Counted from the first letter of the stretch, positions 1 to 11,872 are shown. The stretch: DNA of 48,363 nt from CAYPTB01 sp964413535 (GCA_964413535.1 CAYPTB010000050.1:1-48363); one strand, 5' to 3'. The notes: generated by a model from the letters alone, not told the origin. Numbers and translations: made by a program.

Positions 1-1110
1 CACGTCGCCGTACTCTTCGCCCAGCGCGGTCAGGAGACCGAAGAAGAAGGCGGCGTTCGCCATCTCGTCGACCACCGATGGACCGGCGGGGAGCGTGCGG
101 TTCTCGATCCGCAGGTGGGCCACCCCGTTCTTCACCCCATAGCACGGTCGGTTCCAGCGATAGACCGTGCCGTTGTGCAGGCAGAGCGCTTTCAGCGCGG
201 GGATCTCGCCGCGCTCGAGAACCTGCATCGGATCCTCGCCCGTGTCCATCGTGATCAGGCTGCGGAAGCGCGCCACGTCGTCGCGGAAGATCTCGAGCAC
301 GGACTCCTTCACCCAGCGGTCGCCGAAGCTCACGCGCGTGCGGCGGCCGCGCATCTGGTGGGCCTGCGAGCGCACGTCGAGCGACTGCTGGAACAGCGCG
401 ACGCGCGTCTCCTTCCACAGCCGGTGCTTCAGGAAGACGGGCGAGTTGGCGCCGGCGGCGAGCACGGGCGCCGTCACGAGCTGCGCCAGGTTGTAGAGCG
501 GCGCGAACTCCCCGGCACCGACCTGGAAGTGCGCCTGGAAGCTCGTGTTGCAGGCCTCGAGCATCACGTTGTCGTGGATCACCTGCAGCTCGTCCACGCC
601 CTTGATGTAGGTGTGGAAGTCGCCGCCGCGCAGCTCGCTCATGATCTGGTTGAGCTGGTAGAAGCGCGGGATCGGCGCCATGTTCTCGAGCCCGAGGTGG
701 CTCTGCTCGAGCGTCGGCAGGATGCCGACCATGAGCACTTGCGCCCCGAACTCGCGCGCGAGCTCCTTGGCCACGCCGAGCTTCGCCACCAGCTCGCGCT
801 CCATACGCGAGAGACAGTCCCCCCCGAAGACCTGCGGGTCGAGGTTGATCTCGAGGTTGAAGGTCGCGAGCTCGGGCGAGAACTGCTTGCCGCGCTCCGT
901 CTCGAGGATGCGGAAGGCGACCGGCGCCGGCCGCATGCTCTCGTCGACGAGGAAGAGCTCCTGCTCCGCGCCGATGCGCCGGACGCCGCTCTCGATCAGC
1001 CCCGCCTCGATCATGCGCTCCAGCGCGTGCACGTCCTCCAGCAGGGCGCGCGTGAACGCGCGCATCTTCTGGCTGTCCGCTTGGGAGGTGGCAACGTGCT
1101 TCTCGCCCAT
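1..1110 (-). CDS. Glutamate-cysteine ligase family protein (GCS2-like), 3' end cut by the window
   Basis: The frame is open from an ATG at 1110 to the window edge, giving 370 codons without a stop. The N-terminal part (IGAEQELFLVDE, about residues 46-57) matches the acidic ATP/Mg-binding signature of the GCS2 family of carboxylate-amine ligases. Further on are stretches typical of that family, such as NLEINLDPQ and a late HLRIENRTLPAGPS. Members join glutamate to cysteine or a similar amine in the cytoplasm, the first step of glutathione-like thiol synthesis, but substrates vary within the family. It is divergent from the sigma factor gene at 1352, with 241 bp between the starts. No clear Shine-Dalgarno precedes the ATG. 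Family is confident; exact substrate is not. Confidence 0.85.
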   Translation of the reverse strand, partial: MGEKHVATSQADSQKMRAFTRALLEDVHALERMIEAGLIESGVRRIGAEQELFLVDESMRPAPVAFRILETERGKQFSPELATFNLEINLDPQVFGGDCLSRMERELVAKLGVAKELAREFGAQVLMVGILPTLEQSHLGLENMAPIPRFYQLNQIMSELRGGDFHTYIKGVDELQVIHDNVMLEACNTSFQAHFQVGAGEFAPLYNLAQLVTAPVLAAGANSPVFLKHRLWKETRVALFQQSLDVRSQAHQMRGRRTRVSFGDRWVKESVLEIFRDDVARFRSLITMDTGEDPMQVLERGEIPALKALCLHNGTVYRWNRPCYGVKNGVAHLRIENRTLPAGPSVVDEMANAAFFFGLLTALGEEYGDV

Positions 1111-1197
1111 GGCAACCGTTCGGGAAGGGAAGGCGTGGCGGCAGCGCTCGCGATCCCGCTCGCGACTCCCTCGCGACTCATCGGGGTCGGACCTGCC

Positions 1198-1230
1198 GAG
1201 GGGATCTGAGGGGATCTTCTGAGGGGATCT
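1198..1230. repeat. Three copies of GAGGGGATCT in a divergent intergenic region
   Basis: The decamer GAGGGGATCT occurs at 1198-1207, 1208-1217 and 1221-1230, two copies in direct tandem and the third after TCT. It lies between the starts of the ligase gene (1110, minus) and the sigma factor gene (1352, plus). One-helical-turn spacing makes a regulator-binding array possible; slippage-generated repeat is the alternative. Confidence 0.6.
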
Positions 1231-1351
1231 AAGAGGTAGGGGAGCGCTTGCTGCGCGAGGGCAAGACCCCCAGCATATCGACGGGGCCCGTTCCGTCCAC
1301 GCTCGAGGGCGTCCCGCTCGAGCGTCTTCGGAGTTCGAGTGCCCGTCCCCG

Positions 1352-1954
1352 ATGTCCGCGCACGAGGAAGAGGAGGATCGCGCTCCGTCGGCCGCCGGCC
1401 GGCGGCTCTGTCTGCACGAAGACAGGCTGCGCCTGCTCCTCCTGCACCTCGCCGGCCGCGCCGTCCGCCAACGGGTCGAGTCCGAGGACCTGGTCCAGGA
1501 AGTCTTCTTGAGGGCGCTCGCCGACCGGAACGCCTGGCCGGAACGCGTCGCGGAGGACGAGCGCGACGCGGCGCTCTACCGCTACCTCGCGCGCATCGCC
1601 CGCAACACCGTGGTGGACGCCGCGCGCTCGATCCGCGCCTGGAAGCGCGACGGGCGCACCGAGCGCCTGGCCCACTCGGATTGGAGTCGCGCGGGCGCCG
1701 TGCGGGCGAGCGGCGTGCGCGCGGCTTCGCCGGGGCCCGCCACGCGCGCCGCGGGATCGGAAACCTCCTTCGCGCTCGCGCAGGCCTTCCTCGCCCTGGC
1801 CCCCGACCACCGCCGCGTGATCGGACTGCGACACTTCGAGGGGCTCTCCGCCGCGCAGGCGGCGCGCCGCATGGGGCGCTCGGAGACGGCCGTTCACTCG
1901 CTCTACCGCCGCGCCCTGGAGGCCTGGGAGCGCGAGAGCCGCGCCTTCGACTGA
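1352..1954 (+). CDS. ECF-subfamily RNA polymerase sigma factor
   Basis: 200 residues, the normal ECF size. Region 2 is visible around residues 40-60 (ESEDLVQEVFLRAL) with the following helix ARIARNTVVDAARS; region 4 lies near the C terminus (LAPDHRRVIGLRHFEGLSAAQAARRMG, then an HTH recognition helix ending YRRALEAWE). The linker between them is longer than usual and rich in Arg/Ala/Gly. The gene is 52 bp upstream of a Ser/Thr kinase gene in the same direction. ECF sigma plus kinase pairs are common in Planctomycetota, where the kinase is thought to control the sigma factor. No separate anti-sigma gene is seen. The chosen ATG has no strong Shine-Dalgarno. Confidence 0.88.
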   Translation: MSAHEEEEDRAPSAAGRRLCLHEDRLRLLLLHLAGRAVRQRVESEDLVQEVFLRALADRNAWPERVAEDERDAALYRYLARIARNTVVDAARSIRAWKRDGRTERLAHSDWSRAGAVRASGVRAASPGPATRAAGSETSFALAQAFLALAPDHRRVIGLRHFEGLSAAQAARRMGRSETAVHSLYRRALEAWERESRAFD

Positions 1955-2006
1955 CTTTCGCGAGATCGCGCGGCGAGCCGCGCCGCGCCTCGCGCTCGAA
2001 CCCCCC

Positions 2007-3674
2007 ATGCCGACCGAACCCCTCGATGAGCTCCTCGACCGGATCGTGGCCGAGTACTCCGACCAACTGGAGCGCGGAGCGGGCGCCGATCGCGCGGCCT
2101 TCCTCGCCCGCGTGCCGGCCGAGCAGCGCGCCGGGCTCGAGCGCAGCCTGCGCATGCTCGAGGTCGGGATGGCGCGCGCGCCGCGGGCGACGGCGGGGCT
2201 CGCGCCCGGCGACGTGCTCGACGGCTTCCGGCTCGTGCGCGAGCTCGGCCGCGGCGGAATGGCGGTCGTCTGGCTCGCCGAGCAGCAGGACCTGCAACGC
2301 GAAGTCGCGCTGAAGTGCTTGCGGCCCGCGCTCGCGATCGAGCAGCGCCACATCGACCGCTTCCGCCGCGAGGCGCTGGCCGTCGCGCGCCTGCGCCACC
2401 CGCACATCGTGCAGATCCACGCCGTGGGCGAAGCGCGGGGCTACCACTACATCGCGATGGAGTACGTCGCGGGCAAGACGCTCGCGCAGGTGCTCGAGGC
2501 GCTGCCCACGGGCGCGGGCGATCGGCCCCGGGCGCAACGCGGCCGGCCCTGGCAGCCGCGCGACCTCGCGGACGCGTCCGGCATCGCCGCGCTCGCCAAG
2601 CTCGGAGCTACCTACGAGCAGTGCATCGGCGCGCTGCTCGCCGAAGTCGCCGACGCGCTCGCCGCCGCGCACGCAATCGGCATCGTGCACCGCGACGTCA
2701 AGCCCTCGAACATCCTCCTGCGCACGAACGGTCGCGCCGTCGTGGCGGACTTCGGGCTCGCGAAGGCCGACGCGGATCCGGCGCTCTCGCTCACGGGCGA
2801 TCAGATCGGCACGCCCTGGTACATGTCGCCCGAGCAAGCGCTCACGATCGAGGCCGTGGTCGACCACCGCACGGACGTGTACAGCCTGGGCGTGACCCTG
2901 TACGAGGCCATGTCGGGCCGACGGCCGTTCGACGGCAAGACGGCGCTGGCCGTGCTGGAGGCGATCAAGAACGCGATGCCGCGCGCGCTGCGCGGCATCT
3001 CGCCCGAGTGCACACCGCAGTCCGAAGCAGTCTGCCGGCGCGCGATGGCGCGTCTGCCCGAGCAGCGCTACGCGAGCGTCGCGGACATGCAGGCGGACCT
3101 GGCGCGGCTCGCGCGCGGCGAGACGACGCGCGCACGCGCCGACGAGGGCGGCCCGCTGCGCCGCGCGTTCACCGCCTTGCGCATGTCGTCGGCGCTCCAC
3201 GCGGGCGAGTTCAAGTCGGCGACGACCTTCCTCGGTCTGCCGCTCGTGCACGTCCACTTCGGGAGACGTCGGCCTGGCCAGCGCGTTCGCGTCGCGAAGG
3301 GTTGGTTCGCCGCGGGCGACGTGGCGCTCGGCGGTCTCGCCTGCGGCGGCATCGCCGTCGGCCTGCTCGCCTGGGGCGGCCTCTCCGCCGGCCTTCTGTT
3401 GGCCTTCGGCGGCATGGCCCTGGGCGGCATCGCGTCGGGCGGCGTCGCGGCCGGCGCGTTCTCCATCGGCGGCCTCTCGCTCGGCTACGTCGCCTTCGGC
3501 GGAATGGCGCGCGGCTACTACGCGATCGGCGGCGACGCGCGCGGCGTCTTCGCAGCCGGCGGAAACGCCGTCGGCCAACCCATCGACTTCGGCCCCGACG
3601 GCACGTTCGCCGACCACTGGCTCGGAACCGTCGGCGACTGGATCGGCGCGCTCGGCAGCTCGCTCTTCCAATGA
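2007..3674 (+). CDS. Ser/Thr protein kinase with C-terminal glycine-pentad solenoid
   Basis: 555 residues. The kinase domain spans about 73-365: glycine-rich loop LGRGGMAVV (80-88), VALK lysine 103, catalytic HRDVKPSN with Asp230, DFG at 248-250, and GTPWYMSPEQ in the activation segment. An insertion of about 40 residues sits at 165-205. The first 70 residues resemble the short N-terminal region of planctomycetal kinases. After the kinase, a bridging region (400-436) leads into about 17 consecutive five-residue units with Gly first and a small or hydrophobic residue third (GGLAC, GGIAV, GLLAW, GGLSA...) at 437-524, then a short tail. That block has the periodicity of a pentapeptide-type beta-helix and is not a standard sensor. 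The gene probably shares a transcript with the sigma factor. Confidence 0.9.
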   Translation: MPTEPLDELLDRIVAEYSDQLERGAGADRAAFLARVPAEQRAGLERSLRMLEVGMARAPRATAGLAPGDVLDGFRLVRELGRGGMAVVWLAEQQDLQREVALKCLRPALAIEQRHIDRFRREALAVARLRHPHIVQIHAVGEARGYHYIAMEYVAGKTLAQVLEALPTGAGDRPRAQRGRPWQPRDLADASGIAALAKLGATYEQCIGALLAEVADALAAAHAIGIVHRDVKPSNILLRTNGRAVVADFGLAKADADPALSLTGDQIGTPWYMSPEQALTIEAVVDHRTDVYSLGVTLYEAMSGRRPFDGKTALAVLEAIKNAMPRALRGISPECTPQSEAVCRRAMARLPEQRYASVADMQADLARLARGETTRARADEGGPLRRAFTALRMSSALHAGEFKSATTFLGLPLVHVHFGRRRPGQRVRVAKGWFAAGDVALGGLACGGIAVGLLAWGGLSAGLLLAFGGMALGGIASGGVAAGAFSIGGLSLGYVAFGGMARGYYAIGGDARGVFAAGGNAVGQPIDFGPDGTFADHWLGTVGDWIGALGSSLFQ

Positions 3675-3744
3675 GCGGACGCGCGTCGGCGCGATCTGCA
3701 ATCCTCGCCCGCCTCCTGCGAGTGCACAGCCACGGCCAGGTTCT

Positions 3745-6700
3745 CTAATCTGGCTCGCCAGTCAACACCCACGCGGCCCAGTCGCGCACGGGGTAACCGT
3801 CGCTGCGAAGGACCATCTTCGATTGCCAGAGCGCTTCTGCCTTGCCGAGGCCATCGACCCAGAGCTTCGCGTAGAAGGTCTCCATCAGACGCCGGGTGGC
3901 GGCGTCGTCGACGCGCCAGAGCGAAGTGATCGCCGTGCGAGCTCCGGCAGCATGCAGCGCGGCCTGGAGCGAGTGGATTCCTTGTCCCGCGCGGCGCAGC
4001 CCGACGTTCGTCTCGCAGGCCGAAAGCACGGCGAGCTCGCAGTTCCAAAGGCCGAGCGTCGCGAGCTCTTCCGCGGTCAGGATGCCGGGGAACTCGCCGG
4101 GCGAGTTCGCGCCGCGGTTCGCTCCCGCAAGTGCGAGCCCGCACAGGGTCTCCGGCGCGAAGCCGCGCACGTCTTCTCCGGCGCGCACGAAGAACGCGCG
4201 CTCGGACTCCTCCTCGAGGCCGTCGATCATCGACGTGAAGGTCTCCGGCGCGAACCAACCGTGCGTGGCGACGTGCAGATAGCGCGCTCGCGGAGCGACC
4301 GCTTGCAAGGCGCTCTTCGTGGCCGACCTGCCTTGCAACACTACGGGTTCTTCGGCGCGGTGCTCTGCGAAGAGCGCGGCGAGCGCCTCGACCTCGGGAA
4401 GCGTCTGTCCGAGCGGCTCGAAACGACTTGGGGCGCTCGGGCTCCGCGGCGATCCTCGCACCAGCGGCGTCGCCGCGACGGTCGCCGGCTCGGCCGCCCT
4501 CTCGCCGCCGCCGGCGTCGAAGTCCACCCCTCCCACCGCCAGCAGCACGCCCTCGGTGGGCGAAGAGGCGGGTGAGATCAGACGTCGAGCCGAGGTCACG
4601 ATGCGCAACCGCAGAGTCTCCCCGAGCGGCTTCCCGTCCTTCCTCGGCAAGGCGTCCCACGGCACGAGGTGGAGGAAGTCGTCGAGCACGAGGTGGACCG
4701 TCGAGACCGCATCGTCTTCGAGCGCCGCAAGGCACGGATCGAGCACGCGCCCGCGCAGCTCCGCGCCGAGCGCGACCTCCTGCTCGTCGTTCGCGGCCGA
4801 CGCTCCCACACCGACGCCGCGCGCGGCTCCGCCTGCCTGCTCGATCTGCGCAGAAGCTGCGACGGGCCGGCCGACGCTCGCGCGCCAGCGCGCCGAGAGC
4901 TCCTCGATCTCCGCACTCGCTCCGAGCTCGATGCGCCGCACGCGCGAGTCGGGCGTGACGACGAAGGCGAGCAGGGAATCCACGGCCGGCGGCGCCTGCC
5001 TCGTCTCGGGATCCTCCGCGGAGCGACGCGAGTAGCGCAGGAAGCTCACCCACGCGGAGCCGGGCGCGAGGGTCTTTCCCACCGTGGCGGGCGTGATGCT
5101 GTGGGCCAACCCCTGCCGCGCGATCTTCGTGCGCAGCTCCTTCTCCAACCGATCGCGCTCCTCGCTCTGCTCGAACAGCGCCGCTCTCCAGGCCGCGAGC
5201 TCCGCCGCATCGGCGGGCGGCGAGAGAATGAGAGCGCTGAGCTCCCTACGGCGCGCTGCGACTCGCTCGCGCAGCAGGGAGAGCTCCGGATCGTGCGCCG
5301 CAGCGCGGGCGAACTCGGCGTAGCTCGTGGAGGCGATCCGTAGGCTCTCGAGCACACCGAAGAGCGCGGCATCGAGGGGCTCGTTTCCCGCCGCGGTGGC
5401 GAGCTCGCTCACGAAGAGCGCCTCCGAGAAATTCGCGACCTGGCGAACGGCCGCAGCACGCGCGTGTCGCGGCGCTTCGCCGTGCAGGCCCGCGATCACG
5501 GCGAGGATCCCCTCGAGAGCCGAGCGCGTCAGCGCGAGCGCGCCCGCGTGGTCGCCGAGCTGCGCGCGCACGAAGGCGAGGTTCTGCTGGGTGCCGAGGA
5601 GGTCCGGGTGGTCGGCGGGCAGTAGGCGCTCGCGGGCCGAGTACACGTGCTCGAGGAGCGCGAGCGCTTCCTCGCGGTCGCCGTGCAGGTAGCGCAGGCT
5701 CGCGAGGTTGAGCTGGGCCCCGAGCAGGTCGGCGTGGTCCGGTGGCAGCAGGCGTTCCCAGGTCGCGACCACGTGTTCGAGGAGCGCGAGCGCTCCCTCG
5801 AAGTCGCCGAGCACTTGGCGCGCGCCCGCTAGGTTCTGCTTGGCCGCGAGGAGGTCGGGGTGGTCCGCGGGCAGCGTGCGCCTGCGGGCCTCGTGCACGT
5901 GCTCGATGAGCGCGACCGCTCGCGCGAGGTCGCCCTGCACCTGGAGCGTCCCCGCGAGGTTCAGCTCGACCAGCAGCACGTCGGGGTGGTCCGCGGGTAG
6001 CTGGCGCCTCCAGGCCGCGTGCACGTGTTCGAGCAGCGCGAGGGCGCCGTCGAGGTCGCCGAGCGCGTGTCTCGTCGCGGCGAGGTTCTGTTTGGCCATG
6101 AGGAGGTCGTGGTGGTCCGGCGACAAGGCGAGCTCGCGGGCCGCGTGCACGTGCTCCTCGAGCGCGAGGGCTCCTGCGAGGTCGCCCTGCGCGCTGAGCG
6201 TGAGCGCGAGGTTCTGCTCCGCGCCGAGCACGTCGGGATGGTCCGCTGCCAGGCTCTGCGCCCGCGTTCGGTACACGTCTTCCTGGATGGCCCGGGCGCC
6301 CGCGAGATCCCCGAGCGCGTGACGCAGGGCGCCGAGGCCCACCTTCGCAAGGAGGAGATCGGGATGGTCCGCAGGTAGTCGCCGTTCCCAGACGGCGTGC
6401 ACGACTTCGAGCAGCTCGAGCGCACCAGTGAGGTCGCCGAGTGCGTTGCGCAGTGAGGAGAGGTTCAGCTTGACGACGACGAGATCAGGGTGGTCCGCGG
6501 GCACGCGGCGCTCCCAGTTCGCGTGCACCTCTTCGAGAAGATCGCGCGCGCCCGTGAGGTCACGCAGCGCGTAGCGCGTGAGCGCCAGGTTCGACTTCGT
6601 GATGAGGAGCTCGCGGTGATCCGCGGGAAGCAGGCGCTCACGGACCGCGTGCAGGTGCTCTTCGAGTGCGAGGGCCCCGGCGAGGTCTCCCTTCGCCTTG

Positions 6701-7269
6701 AGCGTGACCGCGAGGTTCTGCTCGGCTTCGAGGAAGTCCGGATGGTCCGCGGGCAGCAGGCGTGCGCGGGACGAGTGCACGGCCTCGAACAGCGCGTGGG
6801 CACCGGCGAAGTCGCCGAGCAGGTAGAGCGTGGAGCCGAGGGCCTGCTCGGCATCGAGGAGGTCGGCGTGGTCCTCCGCGAGCGTCGCCGACAGGCGCTC
6901 GACCCTCTCGGTCTGCACGCGGCGCCCGAGCTCGGGGACGCTCATCGACTCGGCCGTCTGCTCGAGCGCGGAGAGTCCCGCGAGCACGACCGCGTGCGCT
7001 TCCGCGAGCAACTGCTCGTAGGGCCCTTCGTCGAAGATCGCCTTCAACACGGCGCGGGCGGCGTCGAGGTCGCCCCCCTCGCGCGCGAGGCGGATCTCCT
7101 CGAGCATGGCGGCGAGGTACTCGGGAAGTTCGCTGCGCGGCGACCCTTCTTGGCCCGCACCCACACCGCGTTCTTGCTCGTGGGGCCACGGTGAACGTTG
7201 GACCGAGTCCTGGCCCATGGTGAGCACGGGCGCAAGCACGAGGACGAGTCCGGTCAGCGCTCCGTTCAT
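3745..7269 (-). CDS. Secreted TPR-repeat protein with C-terminal CHAT (caspase-like) domain
   Basis: 1174 residues from the ATG at 7269, chosen because it begins a signal-peptide-like segment (MNGALTGLVLVLAPVLTMG); an upstream in-frame ATG at 7518 would add 83 residues of unlikely composition. Residues 130-591 are eleven near-identical 42-residue TPR units of the kinesin-light-chain type (LPADHPDLL...NLA...GDL.GAL.LLE). The C-terminal part is a CHAT domain: catalytic-type His1003 in ATHGW and Cys1085 in LSACET, followed by the GAxTAITSLWRVDD segment. CHAT proteins are caspase/separase-like proteases, often fused to TPRs and sometimes used in signalling or immunity. The gene converges on the kinase (70 bp between stops). 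Export is inferred from the N terminus only. Confidence 0.88.
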   Translation of the reverse strand: MNGALTGLVLVLAPVLTMGQDSVQRSPWPHEQERGVGAGQEGSPRSELPEYLAAMLEEIRLAREGGDLDAARAVLKAIFDEGPYEQLLAEAHAVVLAGLSALEQTAESMSVPELGRRVQTERVERLSATLAEDHADLLDAEQALGSTLYLLGDFAGAHALFEAVHSSRARLLPADHPDFLEAEQNLAVTLKAKGDLAGALALEEHLHAVRERLLPADHRELLITKSNLALTRYALRDLTGARDLLEEVHANWERRVPADHPDLVVVKLNLSSLRNALGDLTGALELLEVVHAVWERRLPADHPDLLLAKVGLGALRHALGDLAGARAIQEDVYRTRAQSLAADHPDVLGAEQNLALTLSAQGDLAGALALEEHVHAARELALSPDHHDLLMAKQNLAATRHALGDLDGALALLEHVHAAWRRQLPADHPDVLLVELNLAGTLQVQGDLARAVALIEHVHEARRRTLPADHPDLLAAKQNLAGARQVLGDFEGALALLEHVVATWERLLPPDHADLLGAQLNLASLRYLHGDREEALALLEHVYSARERLLPADHPDLLGTQQNLAFVRAQLGDHAGALALTRSALEGILAVIAGLHGEAPRHARAAAVRQVANFSEALFVSELATAAGNEPLDAALFGVLESLRIASTSYAEFARAAAHDPELSLLRERVAARRRELSALILSPPADAAELAAWRAALFEQSEERDRLEKELRTKIARQGLAHSITPATVGKTLAPGSAWVSFLRYSRRSAEDPETRQAPPAVDSLLAFVVTPDSRVRRIELGASAEIEELSARWRASVGRPVAASAQIEQAGGAARGVGVGASAANDEQEVALGAELRGRVLDPCLAALEDDAVSTVHLVLDDFLHLVPWDALPRKDGKPLGETLRLRIVTSARRLISPASSPTEGVLLAVGGVDFDAGGGERAAEPATVAATPLVRGSPRSPSAPSRFEPLGQTLPEVEALAALFAEHRAEEPVVLQGRSATKSALQAVAPRARYLHVATHGWFAPETFTSMIDGLEEESERAFFVRAGEDVRGFAPETLCGLALAGANRGANSPGEFPGILTAEELATLGLWNCELAVLSACETNVGLRRAGQGIHSLQAALHAAGARTAITSLWRVDDAATRRLMETFYAKLWVDGLGKAEALWQSKMVLRSDGYPVRDWAAWVLTGEPD
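5497..6882 (-). repeat. Eleven tandem 126-bp repeats encoding TPR units
   Basis: The coding strand repeats with a 126-bp period (42 codons), each unit carrying the LPADHPD segment. The DNA copies are similar enough to be visible by eye, for example the recurrent gtcgggatggtccgc-type blocks, so unit gain or loss by recombination is likely. Confidence 0.85.
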
Positions 7270-7550
7270 GACCTGAGAGCAGACTCGCTCGGGTGAACCC
7301 CGTCCAGTGGCGAGGCTTCGCTTTCGGTGCGAGTCGGAGGCGCATTCTTCAAGCGGTCGGCGCATTGCGCCAGATCCGCAGATAGCGGTGTTTCGATGCT
7401 TGGAGCCCATCGCCGGAGCCCGGGTCGCCGGCCCCATGCTCATCCCGAACCACCGCCGGCGAGCGCTCGCAGCAGGCGCCGCACCCGACGTGCTTTCGCG
7501 TATCTTTGGTCGGCACATCGAGCGCTCCTGCCGCTCCGAAAGAGACGCCC

Positions 7551-7913
7551 ATGCCGAAGATGAAGGCCTACGCCACGTTCGACCTCTACCTCAAGGATCA
7601 GCGGCCGAAGAACCAGACCGTCATCCGCGCCCTGCGCAAGTTCGTGAAGCGCGTCCAGCCCGAGCTCGTGGAGTCGGTGAAGTGGGGCAACGGCTGCTGG
7701 CTGAAGGGCGCGAAGCCGGTAGCCTACGTCTACGCGGGCGACCCCGACTTCACGCAGTTCGGGTTCATGTACGGCTCGAAGCTCCGCGACCCGAAGAAGC
7801 TCCTCGAAGGCAAGGGCGCGTACGTGCGCCACATCAAGGTGCGCACGACCAAGGACATCGACGAGGAACCGTTCGCTGCGCTCCTGAAGCAGGCGGTCAA
7901 GCTCACGCCGTAG
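7551..7913 (+). CDS. DUF1801 family protein
   Basis: 120 residues from the ATG at 7551 (MPKMKAYATFDLY); an earlier in-frame start at 7506 adds 15 low-information residues. The body shows the DUF1801 pattern: an N-terminal helical part (VIRALRKFVKRVQPELVESVKWGNGCW) followed by YVYAGDPDFTQFGFMYG and a basic C-terminal region. The family is small, cytoplasmic and of unknown function, related to YdhG/frataxin-like folds. It is divergent from the CHAT gene, with 281 bp between starts. Its stop codon lies inside the first copy of a 14-bp direct repeat (7907-7920). Confidence 0.8.
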   Translation: MPKMKAYATFDLYLKDQRPKNQTVIRALRKFVKRVQPELVESVKWGNGCWLKGAKPVAYVYAGDPDFTQFGFMYGSKLRDPKKLLEGKGAYVRHIKVRTTKDIDEEPFAALLKQAVKLTP

Positions 7914-7920
7914 CTCGTTC
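7907..7920. repeat. 14-bp direct repeat, copy 1
   Basis: GCCGTAGCTCGTTC, overlapping the stop of the DUF1801 gene. An identical copy lies at 8470-8483, just downstream of the ileS stop. Together they bracket the 563-bp segment carrying the small atypical gene and the attC-like palindrome. Confidence 0.7.
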
Positions 7921-7994
7921 GTCACCGCGCTGGCCGGACGTCGCCGCTCCGAACTCAGGCGTCGACGCGCCCCGCGACATTTGGCAATTCACGG

Positions 7995-8330
7995 CTACAT
8001 CGCTTCGAACGTCGTCCAAAAGGAACCGTACCAACCGCAGAGGACCAAGTGTTCGTCGCTCGCGAAGCCCTCGGACGCGAGACCGAAAGTTGAACCATCG
8101 GCGTCCGCGACTATCCGGTAGCCTTCGCCCGACTCCGGCTTCTCGATCAAGACCAGCCACGCATCGATCACCACGTCATGGAGTTCTCCCGCGCGGACGA
8201 GGCGCTGGATAACCTTGATCAAGTGCGGCGGGACCAGTGCCTTTCGAAGGTCGACTCCGTGATGGTTCGTAACGTCCCACGAATCGCCGATGCCGTCATG
8301 CACCAATCGTTCGATCTCAGCAGCGTTCAT
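7995..8330 (-). CDS. Small hypothetical protein, cassette-like
   Basis: 111 residues (MNAAEIERLVHDGIGDSW... to ...CGWYGSFWTTFEAM). I do not recognise a family with certainty. It looks like a compact soluble alpha/beta protein with no signal peptide or membrane segment. Codon use differs from the neighbours, with many A/T third positions, whereas flanking genes are nearly all G/C there. The ATG begins 10 nt after the GTTAGCT end of an attC-like palindrome on the same strand, which is how integron cassette genes are normally placed. Acquisition by transfer is inferred from these two facts. Confidence 0.7.
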   Translation of the reverse strand: MNAAEIERLVHDGIGDSWDVTNHHGVDLRKALVPPHLIKVIQRLVRAGELHDVVIDAWLVLIEKPESGEGYRIVADADGSTFGLASEGFASDEHLVLCGWYGSFWTTFEAM

Positions 8331-8340
8331 CCGGTTGTCC

Positions 8341-8392
8341 AGCTAACGGCCTGGCGCTCAGCCGCAGGCCGTCGACTGCAGCGGCTCTAGGC
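8341..8392 (-). repeat. attC-like imperfect palindrome (integron recombination-site resemblance)
   Basis: Read on the minus strand the segment starts GCCTAGA (compare RYYYAAC), forms a stem from AGCCGC/GCGGCT with an inner GCAG/CTGC pairing, and ends CCGTTAGCT (compare GTTRRRY). The 52-bp length, stem and end motifs resemble soil-type attC sites, but both core motifs deviate from consensus. No integron integrase lies in the window, so this would be a lone or decayed site. Confidence 0.5.
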
Positions 8393-8469
8393 GGCCGATC
8401 AAGCGTTGTCGATCGGTGCGAATGGCTCGACTCCGTCATGATAGGCCTCGTTGAAGCGTGAAGCACACG

Positions 8470-8483
8470 GCCGTAGCTCGTTC
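8470..8483. repeat. 14-bp direct repeat, copy 2
   Basis: GCCGTAGCTCGTTC, identical to 7907-7920. It lies about 40 bp beyond the ileS stop codon in the intergenic region. The bases after both copies also share an ACGCGCT/ACCGCGCT stretch. Confidence 0.7.
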
Positions 8484-8521
8484 CCAACGCGCTCGCGGGC
8501 TGCGCACTTCCGGCGCGCTGA

Positions 8522-11740
<3,219 letters not shown>

Positions 11741-11872
11741 GACTCCTCGGGAAGGCGGCCGGGGAGTCTACGCGGAGCGGGAGGGACCTCCAACGTCGCG
11801 CGCACGCAAGGCGACGCGCTTCGCCGGCATTCGTCGTGACCGAGCGGCGGGCGCCGCACCTCATCCTCGCGC

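Noticed and set aside
1011..3701. Long minus-strand frame covering the sigma factor and kinase genes
   Set aside because: Low-complexity Arg/Ala translation; both genes on the plus strand have full motifs.
7270..7518. 83-residue N-terminal extension of the TPR-CHAT protein
   Set aside because: The ATG at 7269 directly begins a signal-like segment, and the extension runs into the DUF1801 promoter region.
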